64,000 nucleotides of DNA from NCBI GenBank assembly GCA_000328365.1, contig KB304922.1, forward strand, positions 33,342 to 97,341, in the 5' to 3' direction. Every line of letters begins with the position of its first letter. The stretch's first letter is position 1. Under the pieces are notes generated by a model, which worked only from the letters and a program-made list of their open reading frames with translations, had not been told where the DNA came from and made no database searches. A program made the translations under genes and the position numbers. Positions 1 to 11,156 of this stretch are shown here, piece by piece. The stretch comes from Capitella teleta (lineage: Eukaryota; Annelida; Polychaeta; Capitellidae).

Positions 1-28
1 AAGAAAAAAAAAAAAAAAAAAAAAAAAA
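1..28. repeat. A-rich homopolymer at window edge
   Basis: Nearly pure A run interrupted once near the start. It may be the tail of a retroposed sequence lying outside the window, but nothing visible here confirms that. Confidence 0.7.
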
Positions 29-2902
29 CCCTGAAGCTTCTTGAGACACGACTGTGCATACAAAGTATTGCGTTACTTGTCATTAGCATAATAACAATAT
101 AATATTCATATAGGCAATCAAGAGAACAACATTTAAATGATTCACATTACTGCAGTTGTGACATGTGCTATGAAGAAAAGAAGGGAAAAACGCATAAAAA
201 ATGCTGGCATCTTAAGAGATAGATGGATAGGGCTTATGACTCATTATTCATTACGTGGTTGAGGTTAGAATCAAGTTGATTAGAATGATCAACCCAGACA
301 CCGCCATGCAATACACTATCAATCATGCATTAATTAATATACGATCATTTTAATAGAAGTTGTATTCTAATAGAGCCCCTGGGACGAATGATTAATTGCA
401 ATAATTCCACGGCATTCATCACATGAGTTCATTGAGGCTGGCAGGTTGTGCGCGGGCGGCCAGTGCACGGGTGACAATCAGCAGGCCCCAATGGTATAAA
501 GTGCGATCGCTAGCAGCCCTCGCCCGTCATTGCCGTGAGGACATACGCAGCACTCAAGACCTTGAGTCAGGGCGAAAGGATTAACAGCGAAACAAGTGCG
601 GATTGGCGTCAGGGCTATCATAAGGTACACGACACCAAACTCTTGTAACAGTGAACTGTAGTCAGCAGTTCTGAACCCTTTATAGTTAACTTATTTAATT
701 TCAACAGTTTGGCCAATTCTGGTGTTATTCAGAAGTCATGCAGTGACAATTAACAGTATATTGAAATATAGATATGCCATATGTTATATGCTATATGCTA
801 TAGCAGAGGAAATCATTTACATATTTTGATACACGATTTTGTAAAAGGAGAGGCGATTTCTTTGAATATTATATTTTTAAACTTTAAAGGATATTCTTAG
901 ACTATCGCTACAGATCTGCCCCTTTTTTCCAGTCGCTTTTCATAGTTTCAAGGCGGTAATCGTACCAGTAAATTACGATATTGACTCCTACTATGAGTAA
1001 GACCAGCGATGCAAAAGAAAGACTCACTCAATCATCGGAATCTCATTCATTAAGGAGGATTAATTATCGAAGAATTACTATGCGGAAGCGAATTGGTGCA
1101 ATAACTCGTGAATCACCAGGACAAACGACTATTCATTGCCGAACATTGTTATCTGACCAACAGTGGCAGACGAGGCATCGTAATCAACTCGTCTCTAGCG
1201 CTCTCTATCTGTCATTGTAATAAACATAGTGGTATACAATGTCAATAAATAAAGGGATGCTCCATAAAATTATTTATTACACCATTAGCATGACACAGAT
1301 GGAATGAGGCTGAAAACAATATGATGATACATAGCATCTAATACATCCTGCGCCTAATCATAATTTGATATAAAAACCAAACCTACTACTCAAATCAACC
1401 CATTTAGCATCCCTAAACTCAATCTCAACACACAATATCACGTTATACACGGCTGTAGATTCTTTGTAGGAACAACTTCAGCTGTTCTCATGGCATATCA
1501 ACCCTAAAACTTTGTGAGAAATTATATTTACCTTGCAAATTATTCTAATTTCCTGTTTCTCCTTCGACGCCTTGTAATTCGGTAGGATTGTGTTTTCAAT
1601 CACTATTGAACATGGTATCTTTGGTAAAGGGCAAAATCAGCACATTCGATATCGAGGTGGGTCTGCACAAAGCCCTTCGGCGAAACAACAGAACATGAGC
1701 AATGCGCTGATTGCAAATGCATCGTGTCTGCCTTTGCTTTGATTCCTAATGCCCACTGACATAAATGGAGCAAAGTCTACACGAATTGCATGATAAAAAC
1801 CAGATCCTTGTTTGCTCTAATGTGATGCTCATCACAGAGTAGAAACATTAGCCACACATTGTACTTCGTGAGTTGTGAATAGAAAAACTGGGAGCCAGGT
1901 AGTCCAGCAGGTGTAAGGCCGTGTGACCTTGGTCAGCGAAGTGAAGGGTCCCACCGTTTACAGAGTCAACAGTAGAAGTGGGGTTTTTAATCCGTTATTC
2001 AAGTTATCCGTTCAACCGCATGTTAATTGTTTCTTCATAATTTAAGTCTCAATTTCCAAAGGTATCCTTCCTTCATAAAGGGAATATAGAAATGATCGTT
2101 AGTTTTGATCTGCATCAATTGACTCCAATTCCCGTAATTGTGAACCTGTAGTGAATCAATCAACTCTCCATGGTATAAAATATGCATGCACAGCACCAAA
2201 GAAATCCCTGCAGAATTGCTATCTATGGTGGAAAAATGGTCATAGTAGCCTCCTTTCTGGCTCTATGTCACCCACGTGCTAAAATAACTACATGGCGTCG
2301 TTTCTGGGAAGCGTATCTCTAATGCAAAGATGAAACACATGAAAGCATGCCTTATGAATATTCAAATGAGCAGAAATTGCAAAATTACGTTATCTATCAT
2401 TGTAGCATTGTCTATATAGTTATCTATGGTACCGTCGGCTATCCATCTACATAAGCATGCACCCTAACACAACTCAGTCAGTTGCTGTTATTCCTAATAA
2501 GAAAATGTTGTTCTATTTGCTGTTCTGGGGATATGCTAATCGAATCATTGGGCTTCGATGCTATCCCTAACGGACTGAAACAACACATCGTGGCCCGGTG
2601 ATCCTTTTATTCCATCGACGGACTCAGCAGTGCTGAGAACTATATCGTCAAAACATAGATATGGCAACCAGGTGTTATAATAATATACTTACAATACGAT
2701 ATCGTGATATAAGTCACGTGGCCGAGAATCTTACAATGAACGAAATTTAGTGTGGTCTGAAACGAGCTGATTGTGATGATATTCGACAGGAAGACACTAT
2801 ACAACTTCTTGTTCAACTTATAGCTAACTTCATAGAATTATTAGAATGACTGTGCAATGAAAAATGGCCTATTCACGATAGCTTGGAACTTAAGTGGACG
2901 AT
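29..2902. other. Intergenic, no gene recognised
   Basis: AT-rich DNA with only short open frames of non-coding character. A short palindromic A/T stretch built on TATGC-like steps lies near 775-805. I see no splice-supported exon, RNA gene or transposon termini here. Confidence 0.5.
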
Positions 2903-2904
2903 TA

Positions 2905-3597
2905 TACAGAGTTGGCCAAACGTAGCATATTTACTCCATGTTAAAAATCTCGAAGTTTTTCAATGGGGCTACGCATTTCTTTGAAAGTGTTACAAAACAG
3001 ATCGCAGTGTAAAAATCACACAATCGCAGATGAGAGAAATAAATACTTGGTATGGTTAGTCAACATGTCATGCTGCTATTCCTATCATTTCTATTCCAAT
3101 TTCATCAACATCGTTGCCGATTTATCTCAATTAATAAAGTGCACCCATCATTCTGCGATATTTTCACTTTTGATGGAAAACAGAGCCCTGGACTATGGAT
3201 AGGCTTCATTGAACGTATAATTAAGACAACGCTCTCATATGATTGTTTTGTTTGAGAGTGCTATTGTTGTGACAGGAGCACTAACGTTTATCTTCTAAAA
3301 TCAAAACAAAGCAGAGAGTTTGTATGGAAGCGCCATGCAACAGATGACATTCCTTAATGCTCGTTCAGGGGCTCATCTGATTTTGCTCTCTTCGCTATCA
3401 CTCATCACTCACATATAAATGTTTCTCCCTCATTCAAAACTGACCTTTATACTTGATTTCTTTGCATAAATGGGCGCAGAATAGCATAGTCAATCCATAC
3501 CAAGTAGTTATTTTTGGGAATAATTGATTCATTTTAGGAAATTTTAAAGTTTTCTTTTTAACATGGAGTAGATAGACTACTTTTGGCCCACTCTGTA
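2905..3597 (+). mobile_element. mariner-type MITE, copy 1 (complete)
   Basis: A 693-bp non-autonomous DNA transposon. It begins TACAGAGTTGGCC and ends GGCCCACTCTGTA as inverted termini, and is flanked by TA on both sides (2903-2904 and 3598-3599), the target duplication expected of Tc1/mariner insertions. The interior carries no transposase-like frame. The same family recurs complete at 61166-61845, as a doubly interrupted copy at 55532-57040, and as a lone end at 49202-49242. The left terminus here is more diverged than the right, so this copy is probably older than the one at 61 kb. Confidence 0.8.
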
Positions 3598-3599
3598 TA

Positions 3600-4135
3600 A
3601 TCTTATGGCTATCTGCAAAGTTATATGACCCCCTGCTCTATCTTCCAAACCATTTCCAGCCTTTGCCGTCAAATCATCGTCTCAGGACTCATATTTTCAA
3701 AACCAATACACTCAATAGCTCATTCATCCCTAGACTTCTAAATTCTCATAATTGTTAATATGGTTTTTTTCCCTCCAACCTTTTAACCCTTTTGCCTTTT
3801 TTGGGGTGATAAAATGTGCAAGAAAATGTTCTATTGCCGACAAATAAAAGTATGTTATCTTGTCTTATATTATCTTATCTCATATCACAAATACAAATTG
3901 GTCAATTGATAGAAAATCTCCAAGGTACAAGGTATTTATTCACCATTACTATTTCTACTCTCATAACTGAGAAAGTAAATGAAATAAACCGACAACAAAG
4001 AGCCCTTTGCTGAAACGAACAAGAAAATCATGTAATTAGTTTCGTCACAACGAAAATTTACTTGGAGAATAAAACATTAACCTTTTCTGTTTTTAGTTCA
4101 TTATCCAATATTTGCTCTTTCTCTCTTTTTTACAG
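3600..4135. other. Upstream region of the beta-helix gene
   Basis: AT-rich, with no recognised coding sequence. It ends in a strong polypyrimidine tract followed by TTTTTTACAG (4126-4135), a good 3' splice site, so the first transcribed exon of the downstream gene may lie in or before this stretch. I see no clear TATA box. Confidence 0.4.
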
Positions 4136-4278
4136 TGGCCTCGAAGAAGCCCGGCAAAATGTCATGACACCCTCTGGAAGAAAGCTCCACAACTGCTAAC
4201 ATGCTTGACTAGGTTGACGAGGCAACACGGTCACCAACACCCAGAGTGGCAGAGGCGGAGCAACCGCCAAATATCGAG
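4136..4278 (+). promoter_or_regulatory. Probable 5' UTR with two minimal uORFs
   Basis: If the acceptor at 4135 is used, this is the untranslated leader of the exon carrying the signal-peptide start at 4279. It contains two very short upstream reading frames: ATG-TCA-TGA at 4159-4167 and ATG-CTT-GAC-TAG at 4201-4212. Both close before the main ATG. Such minimal uORFs often damp translation or permit reinitiation. The exon boundary and any regulatory effect are inference. Confidence 0.4.
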
Positions 4279-7200
4279 ATGTCCTACAATTGGGTTCTCG
4301 TCTGTGGGATCGGCTTACTTCTTCTCATATGTGAGCATTTACAGAACAACTGATTAACTTGGCAAAAAAAAAACAGCGCCTGTGACAGACGTTGACGATA
4401 AGTGGCCGGTTTGATCCGGGGCTTATGTACGGAAAACAAAAACCTAGGGACGGAAGATTATTGTCTGTCCTCGTGAGAGACATCCACTCAGCAATCCAAA
4501 CGCATGGCTAAGTATGCTCTCCAGGCAAAGACATCGCAGTAAACGAGTCATTAAGCTGCCGCAAGTCTTCTACTTTAGCAGCGAAGCCACGGCGGAGACG
4601 TGACCCGGTTATGACATGAACAGAAGCTTAGCGTACTCTTCTTAGGGGTTTAATGTCTGCCATGAAAGCACTCTCAGGATGTCATGTAATTTGATCGTTA
4701 GAAGCCCCAAGTTGGCACAGTCGGACCATTGACAATTAGTGCATTGACCGTGAGCTATGTATGGATGTGTCGATGTCGCGTGTTGTTAGCTGTATGACAT
4801 TGAATGGCATTAGTCGCCTCCTCCTACGTACCCAATTATCACGTTTATTTGTTTATATTTCAGCACAAATCGCCCAGGGCAGAGAATCGTGGATCGTGTC
4901 TAGCAGCGGCAAAGACGTACCAGGGTGTGGCACTAAAGTCAGTGCTGCATGTGCTTCCATTGGTTACGTGCTGCAAAAAGCACCTCCCACGAGCAGAATT
5001 ATGGTCGATGGATCCAATACTACCTACACCTATAATGTATGCGGATTTAAAAAGCCGATCATTTGGACGAAGAGTGTCACCATTGTTGGTATCCTCGGTG
5101 TGCCAAGAATTGGTTGTCCCTGGCACCATGAATCAAACCATTTGTGGAAATTTTACCCCGATGACCCGCAGCGAATGATCAGCTTCGAAAACATCCGCAT
5201 CCAAAATGGACGAATGACCGTCAATGGTCGACTGGGACTGACCAATGCGACGCTCTACAACACTGCTATTTGGACAGATGATGGCTGCGAGAAGTTCGAG
5301 TTTGAGATTTCAAATGTGTTGGTTGAGCGAGGACTGGATTGGCATGGCACTGAAGCAACGATGGGCCCAAGGAGCCCCGTGGGTTCTTATATTGAGTGTG
5401 AAGAGATCAGAGGATCAATGTCATCTTCGTTGTTTGAAGATGTAATCATGGAAATTGACGCAATATGGTACGGAGACCTCACAGTGACAAACTCGAACTT
5501 CAGTAAGAAGTTAGCACAAGAAACAGGAGTGGGGGGTCTCAATATCACTTTGCCGTGGACTCATGGTCGGCTCGAAGTCAGAAATTGCATCTTTGAAAAC
5601 CAAGTTCATTTTGAACCGATCTACAGCGCTGTTAACATTGAATCAGCCGCACTGAGAGTGGAATCAAGAACGTTTACGATGGGCAGAAATGATGTATCCG
5701 ATGTCAATGTCACCGTCATTGACTCAATATTCCGCCACAATGAGCGCGCTATCAGTATTTCCCGTACTTTCAAACATGTCAACATAGCTTGGTGCAAGTT
5801 TCATGACAATTTTGTGATGCATGCTGCGGCAGCTATTCGCTTAGCCATTAGCGCCTTGGTTGTGACTGTGAAGCATTGTGAATTCATGAACAATGCAGCT
5901 GGATTCAATCGTCACCAGGCCATCCCAGGGAATTTCGAGTTTGACGGCGACCAGGTGCAAATTACAAACGAGCGAATCAATGGGGTCATCTCTTTGGTCG
6001 GGAAAGGAGGCGCCATACGTATTCACAAAGGGCGTGTGTTACTTCACAACTGTACGTTTATTAATAACACAGCTCGTCTGCTTGGAGGTTCTGTGTTTGT
6101 TGACCGTTTAGGAGAAGTTGTCATGGCTGACTCATACTTCCAGAATTCAGATTCCGGTCTCATAGCCATGCAAGGAGACATTCTTTACTCGAGCGGTCTT
6201 GTCCGCATCTCCAACATAACGTTTGACGTTAATGTTGCGGATAACCACGTCAGTATCCTTCGCCATGGTGGCACACATTGGTCAATGGACGTCACACAGA
6301 TCTACTTCAAATGCCCAATTGGACATCGATTATCCACAGTGAACGCGACATCACACAAGATTGCGAATGGTGAAGGTCTTCTGCGGTCGCACAAACTTGA
6401 TCAGTTGTACTACTACTGTGAAACTTGCAACAACAACCAGTACAGCTTAGACCGTGGTTCAATCAGATATGCAGTCACCGGTAATGAATCCAGGTATATG
6501 ACTTTAATGATTAACGGAAAACAGCCTTTTCAGACACACCCAGTACTTTATACATATAGTAACATTACCTGCCATGATTGCCCATATGGAGCACATTGCG
6601 ACAATGGCATAAAAGCTGTTGCGAACTTTTGGGGCTACGTTAGTGACAACCGTGCCGCTTTCCAACACTGCCCACCAGGATACTGCTGCTCATCAACCAA
6701 TTGCCCTTCAATTAACACCTGTGCTAAGGACAGAGTTGGCACCTTGTGTGGACAGTGCAAACCTGGCACCTCAGAGGCATTGTTCTCACCTAACTGTTTA
6801 CCTGACAATCATTGCACAAGTTTTACCTGGATTACACCTGTCACTCTACTTATGGCCAGTGTGTACGTGTTATTTCTCATGTATCAGAAAGATTTGAGGG
6901 ACTCGCTTTCGAAATGGACTCTTACCTGGGATTATGATATTTGCTGCACCAAATGTAAAACAGAGACACAGCCAGCAGCGACAACAAACGGCCAAACCTT
7001 GCGATGCAGAGAAACCCACAATCCTGAAGAGGAACCCGCACTGAACGGGAATCCGACGAGCTCTACGGATGTCCCACATGCAAAGAAGCTAGGAGCAGAG
7101 GGCGGGTTCATGGTCATACTCTTCTACTATTTTCAGGATGCTCTTTTGCTTAACATCGAAAGCGTTTATAGCAAGAATATGTCAGAGTTCGAGCGCAGAA

Positions 7201-8321
7201 TGAAATCCTTCCTACTTGGCTTGTTCAGATTCCGACTTGATTTCTACCAGTTCCTTGAAGACGTGTGTATCTACCCGGGCATGCAGCCTGTTTCGAAACT
7301 GTTACTCAAATCGCTGTTCGTACCTTATGTGATCATGACATTTGGTTTCCTGTATGCCGTAGCAGCTCTGAAGAAGCGTCTCACCACGAAACAGCAAGTG
7401 CCCAATGAGCAGAGATTGCACCGGTTTCTCTGCAACACAACTTTCTCTGGACGCCTGGCTGGTGGGTTTACCTTAGCTATGCTGTTCACCTACCAGAAGC
7501 TAGCAACTGCCACTTTTACTCTCTTGAACTGCGTCCCGGTGGCTGACAAAAGTGTGTTATTCTTAGACGGAACCAACGAATGTTTTGGTGGTTGGCAATT
7601 TGCCATCATGACCTACGCTCTTGTGTCTGTCATCCCATTCAGTGTGATCCTCATGGTTGGACCTCCCCTGCTGCGACAGAAGCGCATCTCCCTCTCCCAG
7701 TTCTTCATCGGCTGTCTCTTTCCTTTGCCGTCTCTCATAATCTGGGCAGTACGGAATGTGAAGCGCAAGCCTATTGTGCGTGAAGTCGCTTTGAAAGAAG
7801 ATACGCGTATTGTTCTTGAACTTCTGCAAGGACCTTTCAAAGAACATGACTCTCCTTCAGTTTTAGGGCAGTTATGCTGGGCCGGAGTTCTACTCGCTCG
7901 TCGTCTGATTCTCTTCATGTGTTACACTTTCATCAACGACGTTTTAGTCAGGCTTTTGTGTATGATGTCTGCGTGTTTCATCATCCTTATGCACCACATG
8001 TATGTCCAGCCGTACAAGAATAGCAGGGGTAATGTAGCTGGATCTTTCAGTGCAGCGGCTCTTCTCGTTGTGGGCTCAATTAATCTGCTCAAAGCCAGCT
8101 TCGAAGCGGCAGAGTACATTCCGAAAGGCCCTTATAAGCTGCTCATGCATATATGTGTCGAAATTGAAAATACCCTCGTTCTTTGGCTACCACTCGCTGG
8201 CGTTTGCAGTATTCTCTTTCTGATTCTTTCAAAAGTAGTATTCACTTCAGCTAATGCGATATATCTCCGTGGTCTGAGAGGGAGTCGACAATCTGCTCCG
8301 AACCCCCATTTACCAACTTAG
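4279..8321 (+). CDS. Beta-helix ectodomain, multi-pass membrane protein
   Basis: Two coding exons, 4279-4330 and 4864-8321, joined across a 533-bp phase-1 intron (donor GTGAGC, acceptor TTTATATTTCAG). Together they give 1169 aa. Exon 1 encodes MSYNWVLVCGIGLLLLI, a hydrophobic signal peptide. Roughly residues 60-540 hold repeated strands of the type NCTFINN, SIFRHN and CEFMNN, typical of right-handed parallel beta-helices (pectin-lyase fold). Residues about 587-669 are Cys-rich (CPYGAHC, CPPGYCC, GTLCGQC), EGF- or GCC-like. About ten hydrophobic segments follow between residues 670 and 1146, with a polar loop of about 74 residues after the first and a QPY motif near residue 1067. The open frame can be read back to an ATG at 4761, but that start lies in the intron and lacks a signal peptide. 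I know this architecture from invertebrate genomes but no function; a surface receptor or channel-like role is inference. Confidence 0.85.
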
Positions 8322-10920
8322 CGTTATTCGTCACCTGAGCGAATACGGACTATAACTTCGCGAGGTGATCAAACTTTTGCTGTGACTTGAGGCCAACATA
8401 TCGACTGGAATTATTATTTTACTAATATCGTATTCTGAGCCTTAATGTTGTAAATTTTGGTATGTTGGCTGGTACTTGAACTTTGTCAGCTACCTTTAAT
8501 GTTCGCAGACAAAAATATTTATTACCATTATCTAATTTATTTAAAGAAATATTGTCCGTATATTTGTTTTCTTGGTCATTGTACTGTACCCTCGTGGCCT
8601 TTGACTTCTGCCTTTTGTGCATTTCAAATCATATCACATGAATTAAAAATTAGTGGCGCTAATTTGGTTTCTATCTTTCTTTCTTTTCCTATTTTTCTAT
8701 TTTCTTACTAAACGAATCAGCTAAACTAAACTCTGAAGGAACCGAAACAGAATGCTTCTGATTCGTGGACCACAAAATTATCTCAAGATAACAAGGAGAA
8801 GGAGAACAATGAGTACATAATATAAGGTTATTCTCATGAATGGTATTTGTAAATTTCATGCAAGTGATATAGCACAGTCACACTGGGTTTGTGAGAAAGT
8901 AGGATTCGCTAATTCTATCGCAGCTCCATATAAACTATCGAAAGTTACGTCACTGTCTTTACGTTACAGGAACGGATACTATTATCACACGAATGGGCTT
9001 TGATTTCAGTCTCTTGCGACACTATGGAATACACTGTATACCCCCTCGGAAGTGGGACGATTAACGGGATTTAAGCGCAGGGTGTGTGTATAACCCCATT
9101 TAACACTAGCGGGTCTCTTGATCGTTTAGCGGTATCCTGATTATAAAAATCAAGGCAGCACTAAGCAGTCAGCTGCCATCTGAGGCCTGAAACCATAAAA
9201 AAACATGTTAATACAAAAGTCACAAATATGGTGTTGCCATAGCGATTTCGTTACGAAGCACGTTGCCGCCGATAAAAACCCCAGCATGTTATCGTAAGGT
9301 GTACTCGTAGCATAATTAAGGCATATATTTTACACTTAAATTGATCCATTACAGCAACCATATACACTGGCCTCTAATTACGTTTATCATATGGCACGCC
9401 CTCGAGCCGTAAAATTCAGAAATGTCTCAAGATTAAGAGCTTGAAGCAAAAGTTGCAATATAATCTGACAAATGAACTGTATTTTTTTTAATTTAAAAGG
9501 AACTGGGGTGACACATTCTGCGCCAAGTCAAATTGTGTCAAAGAAAATTCAACCTCAACCAAATTAATCCCCATGCATGGCGAGGTTGTGGTTGATTTAC
9601 CACGAGTTCATGAATATTAATTGTGCTCTCTGAATTGCAGCTGGCTTCCAATTATCACATTCTGGAAGGACACAATAATAATCGAGTATTAACTGAGCAC
9701 TGTGGATAATTCAGAGAAAAAAGTTATATTTGTCACACTCTGATGTTGACGACTTTAGTTGGTGGAAGACGTAAGTGTGTGTCGATTTCAATCAGATGAA
9801 ACTCCTGGTATCCCGTTAGATGGACAAAATGGTCACGAGATATTCCGCTAAATTAGGCCCTAAAATGCAACGCATAGAGACACAAAGGCAAAACACACTC
9901 TTTGACATAAGCCAAATGGACCGCTGTCAACTTTCTGTCCTAGTAAGACTCAGATGTGATAAACTGCATCACATATTTGAACGCAGAGAACAGTTAAAAA
10001 ATTTCTTCCCGTCAATAATTGAAAGAAAAACAAAACCAATAGGTTTGCTGTGTTAATGTTGCTGGGTGTGCTCTTGATCGATAAAGAATCACAATCCAAT
10101 AAAATCGCACTCGGTGATTTATTCAGATGACTGCGTTACTAGAGTCGTTGGCGTGTGGGCGATGCTCCCCGAATCCGCTAGCTCGCGGAGTTTTTTTATA
10201 CAAATTTGAGGCGATTACAGGGATGGTCACCAGTGTGATGTTACGTATTACTTCGGGCGTAGGAATGGAGTATTGCCTACGCCACGTGGAGCAACCATCC
10301 TGGTGGTCAAGAGTTTAAGTCAATTACAAAACGCGCTAGCGAATTCGACGGCACACTTTGATCATTGGAATATATTGGTACAATTAAATAGACATGATCC
10401 TTATGTATACAATGAAGATCATTCATAACATTCAGCAAACATGTTTGATGCTGAAGCATGTCCCGATCTACGCTAGTAACTTAGTAATGTCCCACGAAAA
10501 GAAATCGCAGATCAATATGGCAGGAGAGATGATTACTTATCGAGAAATTATACCATCTAATTTACATAAAAATTGGAAATTATTAAAGGTCCATCATGGG
10601 AAATATATGTATACGCCCAGGAACACTGCACATTAATTGACAAAGGCCCGTTACTTCGTCTCTTGTTGCCATGGTAACTATGTGTTCTTGGAAGTCGCGT
10701 GACACAAGGGAGTTTGCACCAAATTGCTCTTGTTATAAAGAACAGGACAAAGCACTTGCTCAACTTCATTCTCTTCACTGTTCCCTGTGATTTCTACGCA
10801 CTTCCTTTATGTAGAGTTCTAATGTCAATTTTGTTGCTTGAGAGGATACCAGCATGGATTTTGACACGGAACGACTCGTAAAACGATGTCTCACATTAAT
10901 GGCGGAATCCTATCCTACCA
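8322..10920. other. Intergenic, no gene recognised
   Basis: 3' flank of the beta-helix gene followed by AT-rich DNA. I see no canonical AATAAA within about 300 bases of the stop. Open frames such as 9820-10056 have no splice support or recognisable motif. Confidence 0.45.
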
Positions 10921-11042
10921 CTGAAAACGCGGTTTAGTAAGACCGCAGATCAAAGGCTCACTCACCTCAAAAGCTTTCAAGCCCTTTGCCTTTGAAGGGA
11001 GTGAGCACTTAACCTGCGCTGTTACTAAACCGCATTTTTCAG
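10921..11042. mobile_element. Short foldback MITE
   Basis: A 122-bp element whose ends are inverted copies of about 45 bases, opening CTGAAAACGCGGTTTAGTA and closing TTACTAAACCGCATTTTTC. The middle also pairs imperfectly (AAAGGC against GCCTTT), so the unit folds into a long hairpin. There is no coding capacity, and the target duplication is not clear enough to assign a superfamily. Confidence 0.6.
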
Positions 11043-11126
11043 CGTTATACAGGATTCGGGCATAAGTGTCGTTGTTAATGTCACACTCACACAGTGCTTC
11101 ATTTTAATGCTTGTAAGCTCTCGGAC

Positions 11127-11156
11127 TGGTCTCATCTGAATCATCAGATGAGACCA
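11127..11156. repeat. Perfect 13-bp hairpin
   Basis: Arms TGGTCTCATCTGA and TCAGATGAGACCA separated by four bases. It stands about 85 bases after the foldback MITE and is not obviously part of it. Confidence 0.6.

Noticed and set aside
4761-4863. N-terminal extension of the long beta-helix frame from ATG 4761
   Set aside because: It lies between a good donor (4331) and acceptor (4863) that join in phase to a signal-peptide exon. The extension has no signal peptide and looks like intron.
7563-7918. Open frames antisense to the membrane protein
   Set aside because: They are shadows of a well-supported coding exon on the + strand.
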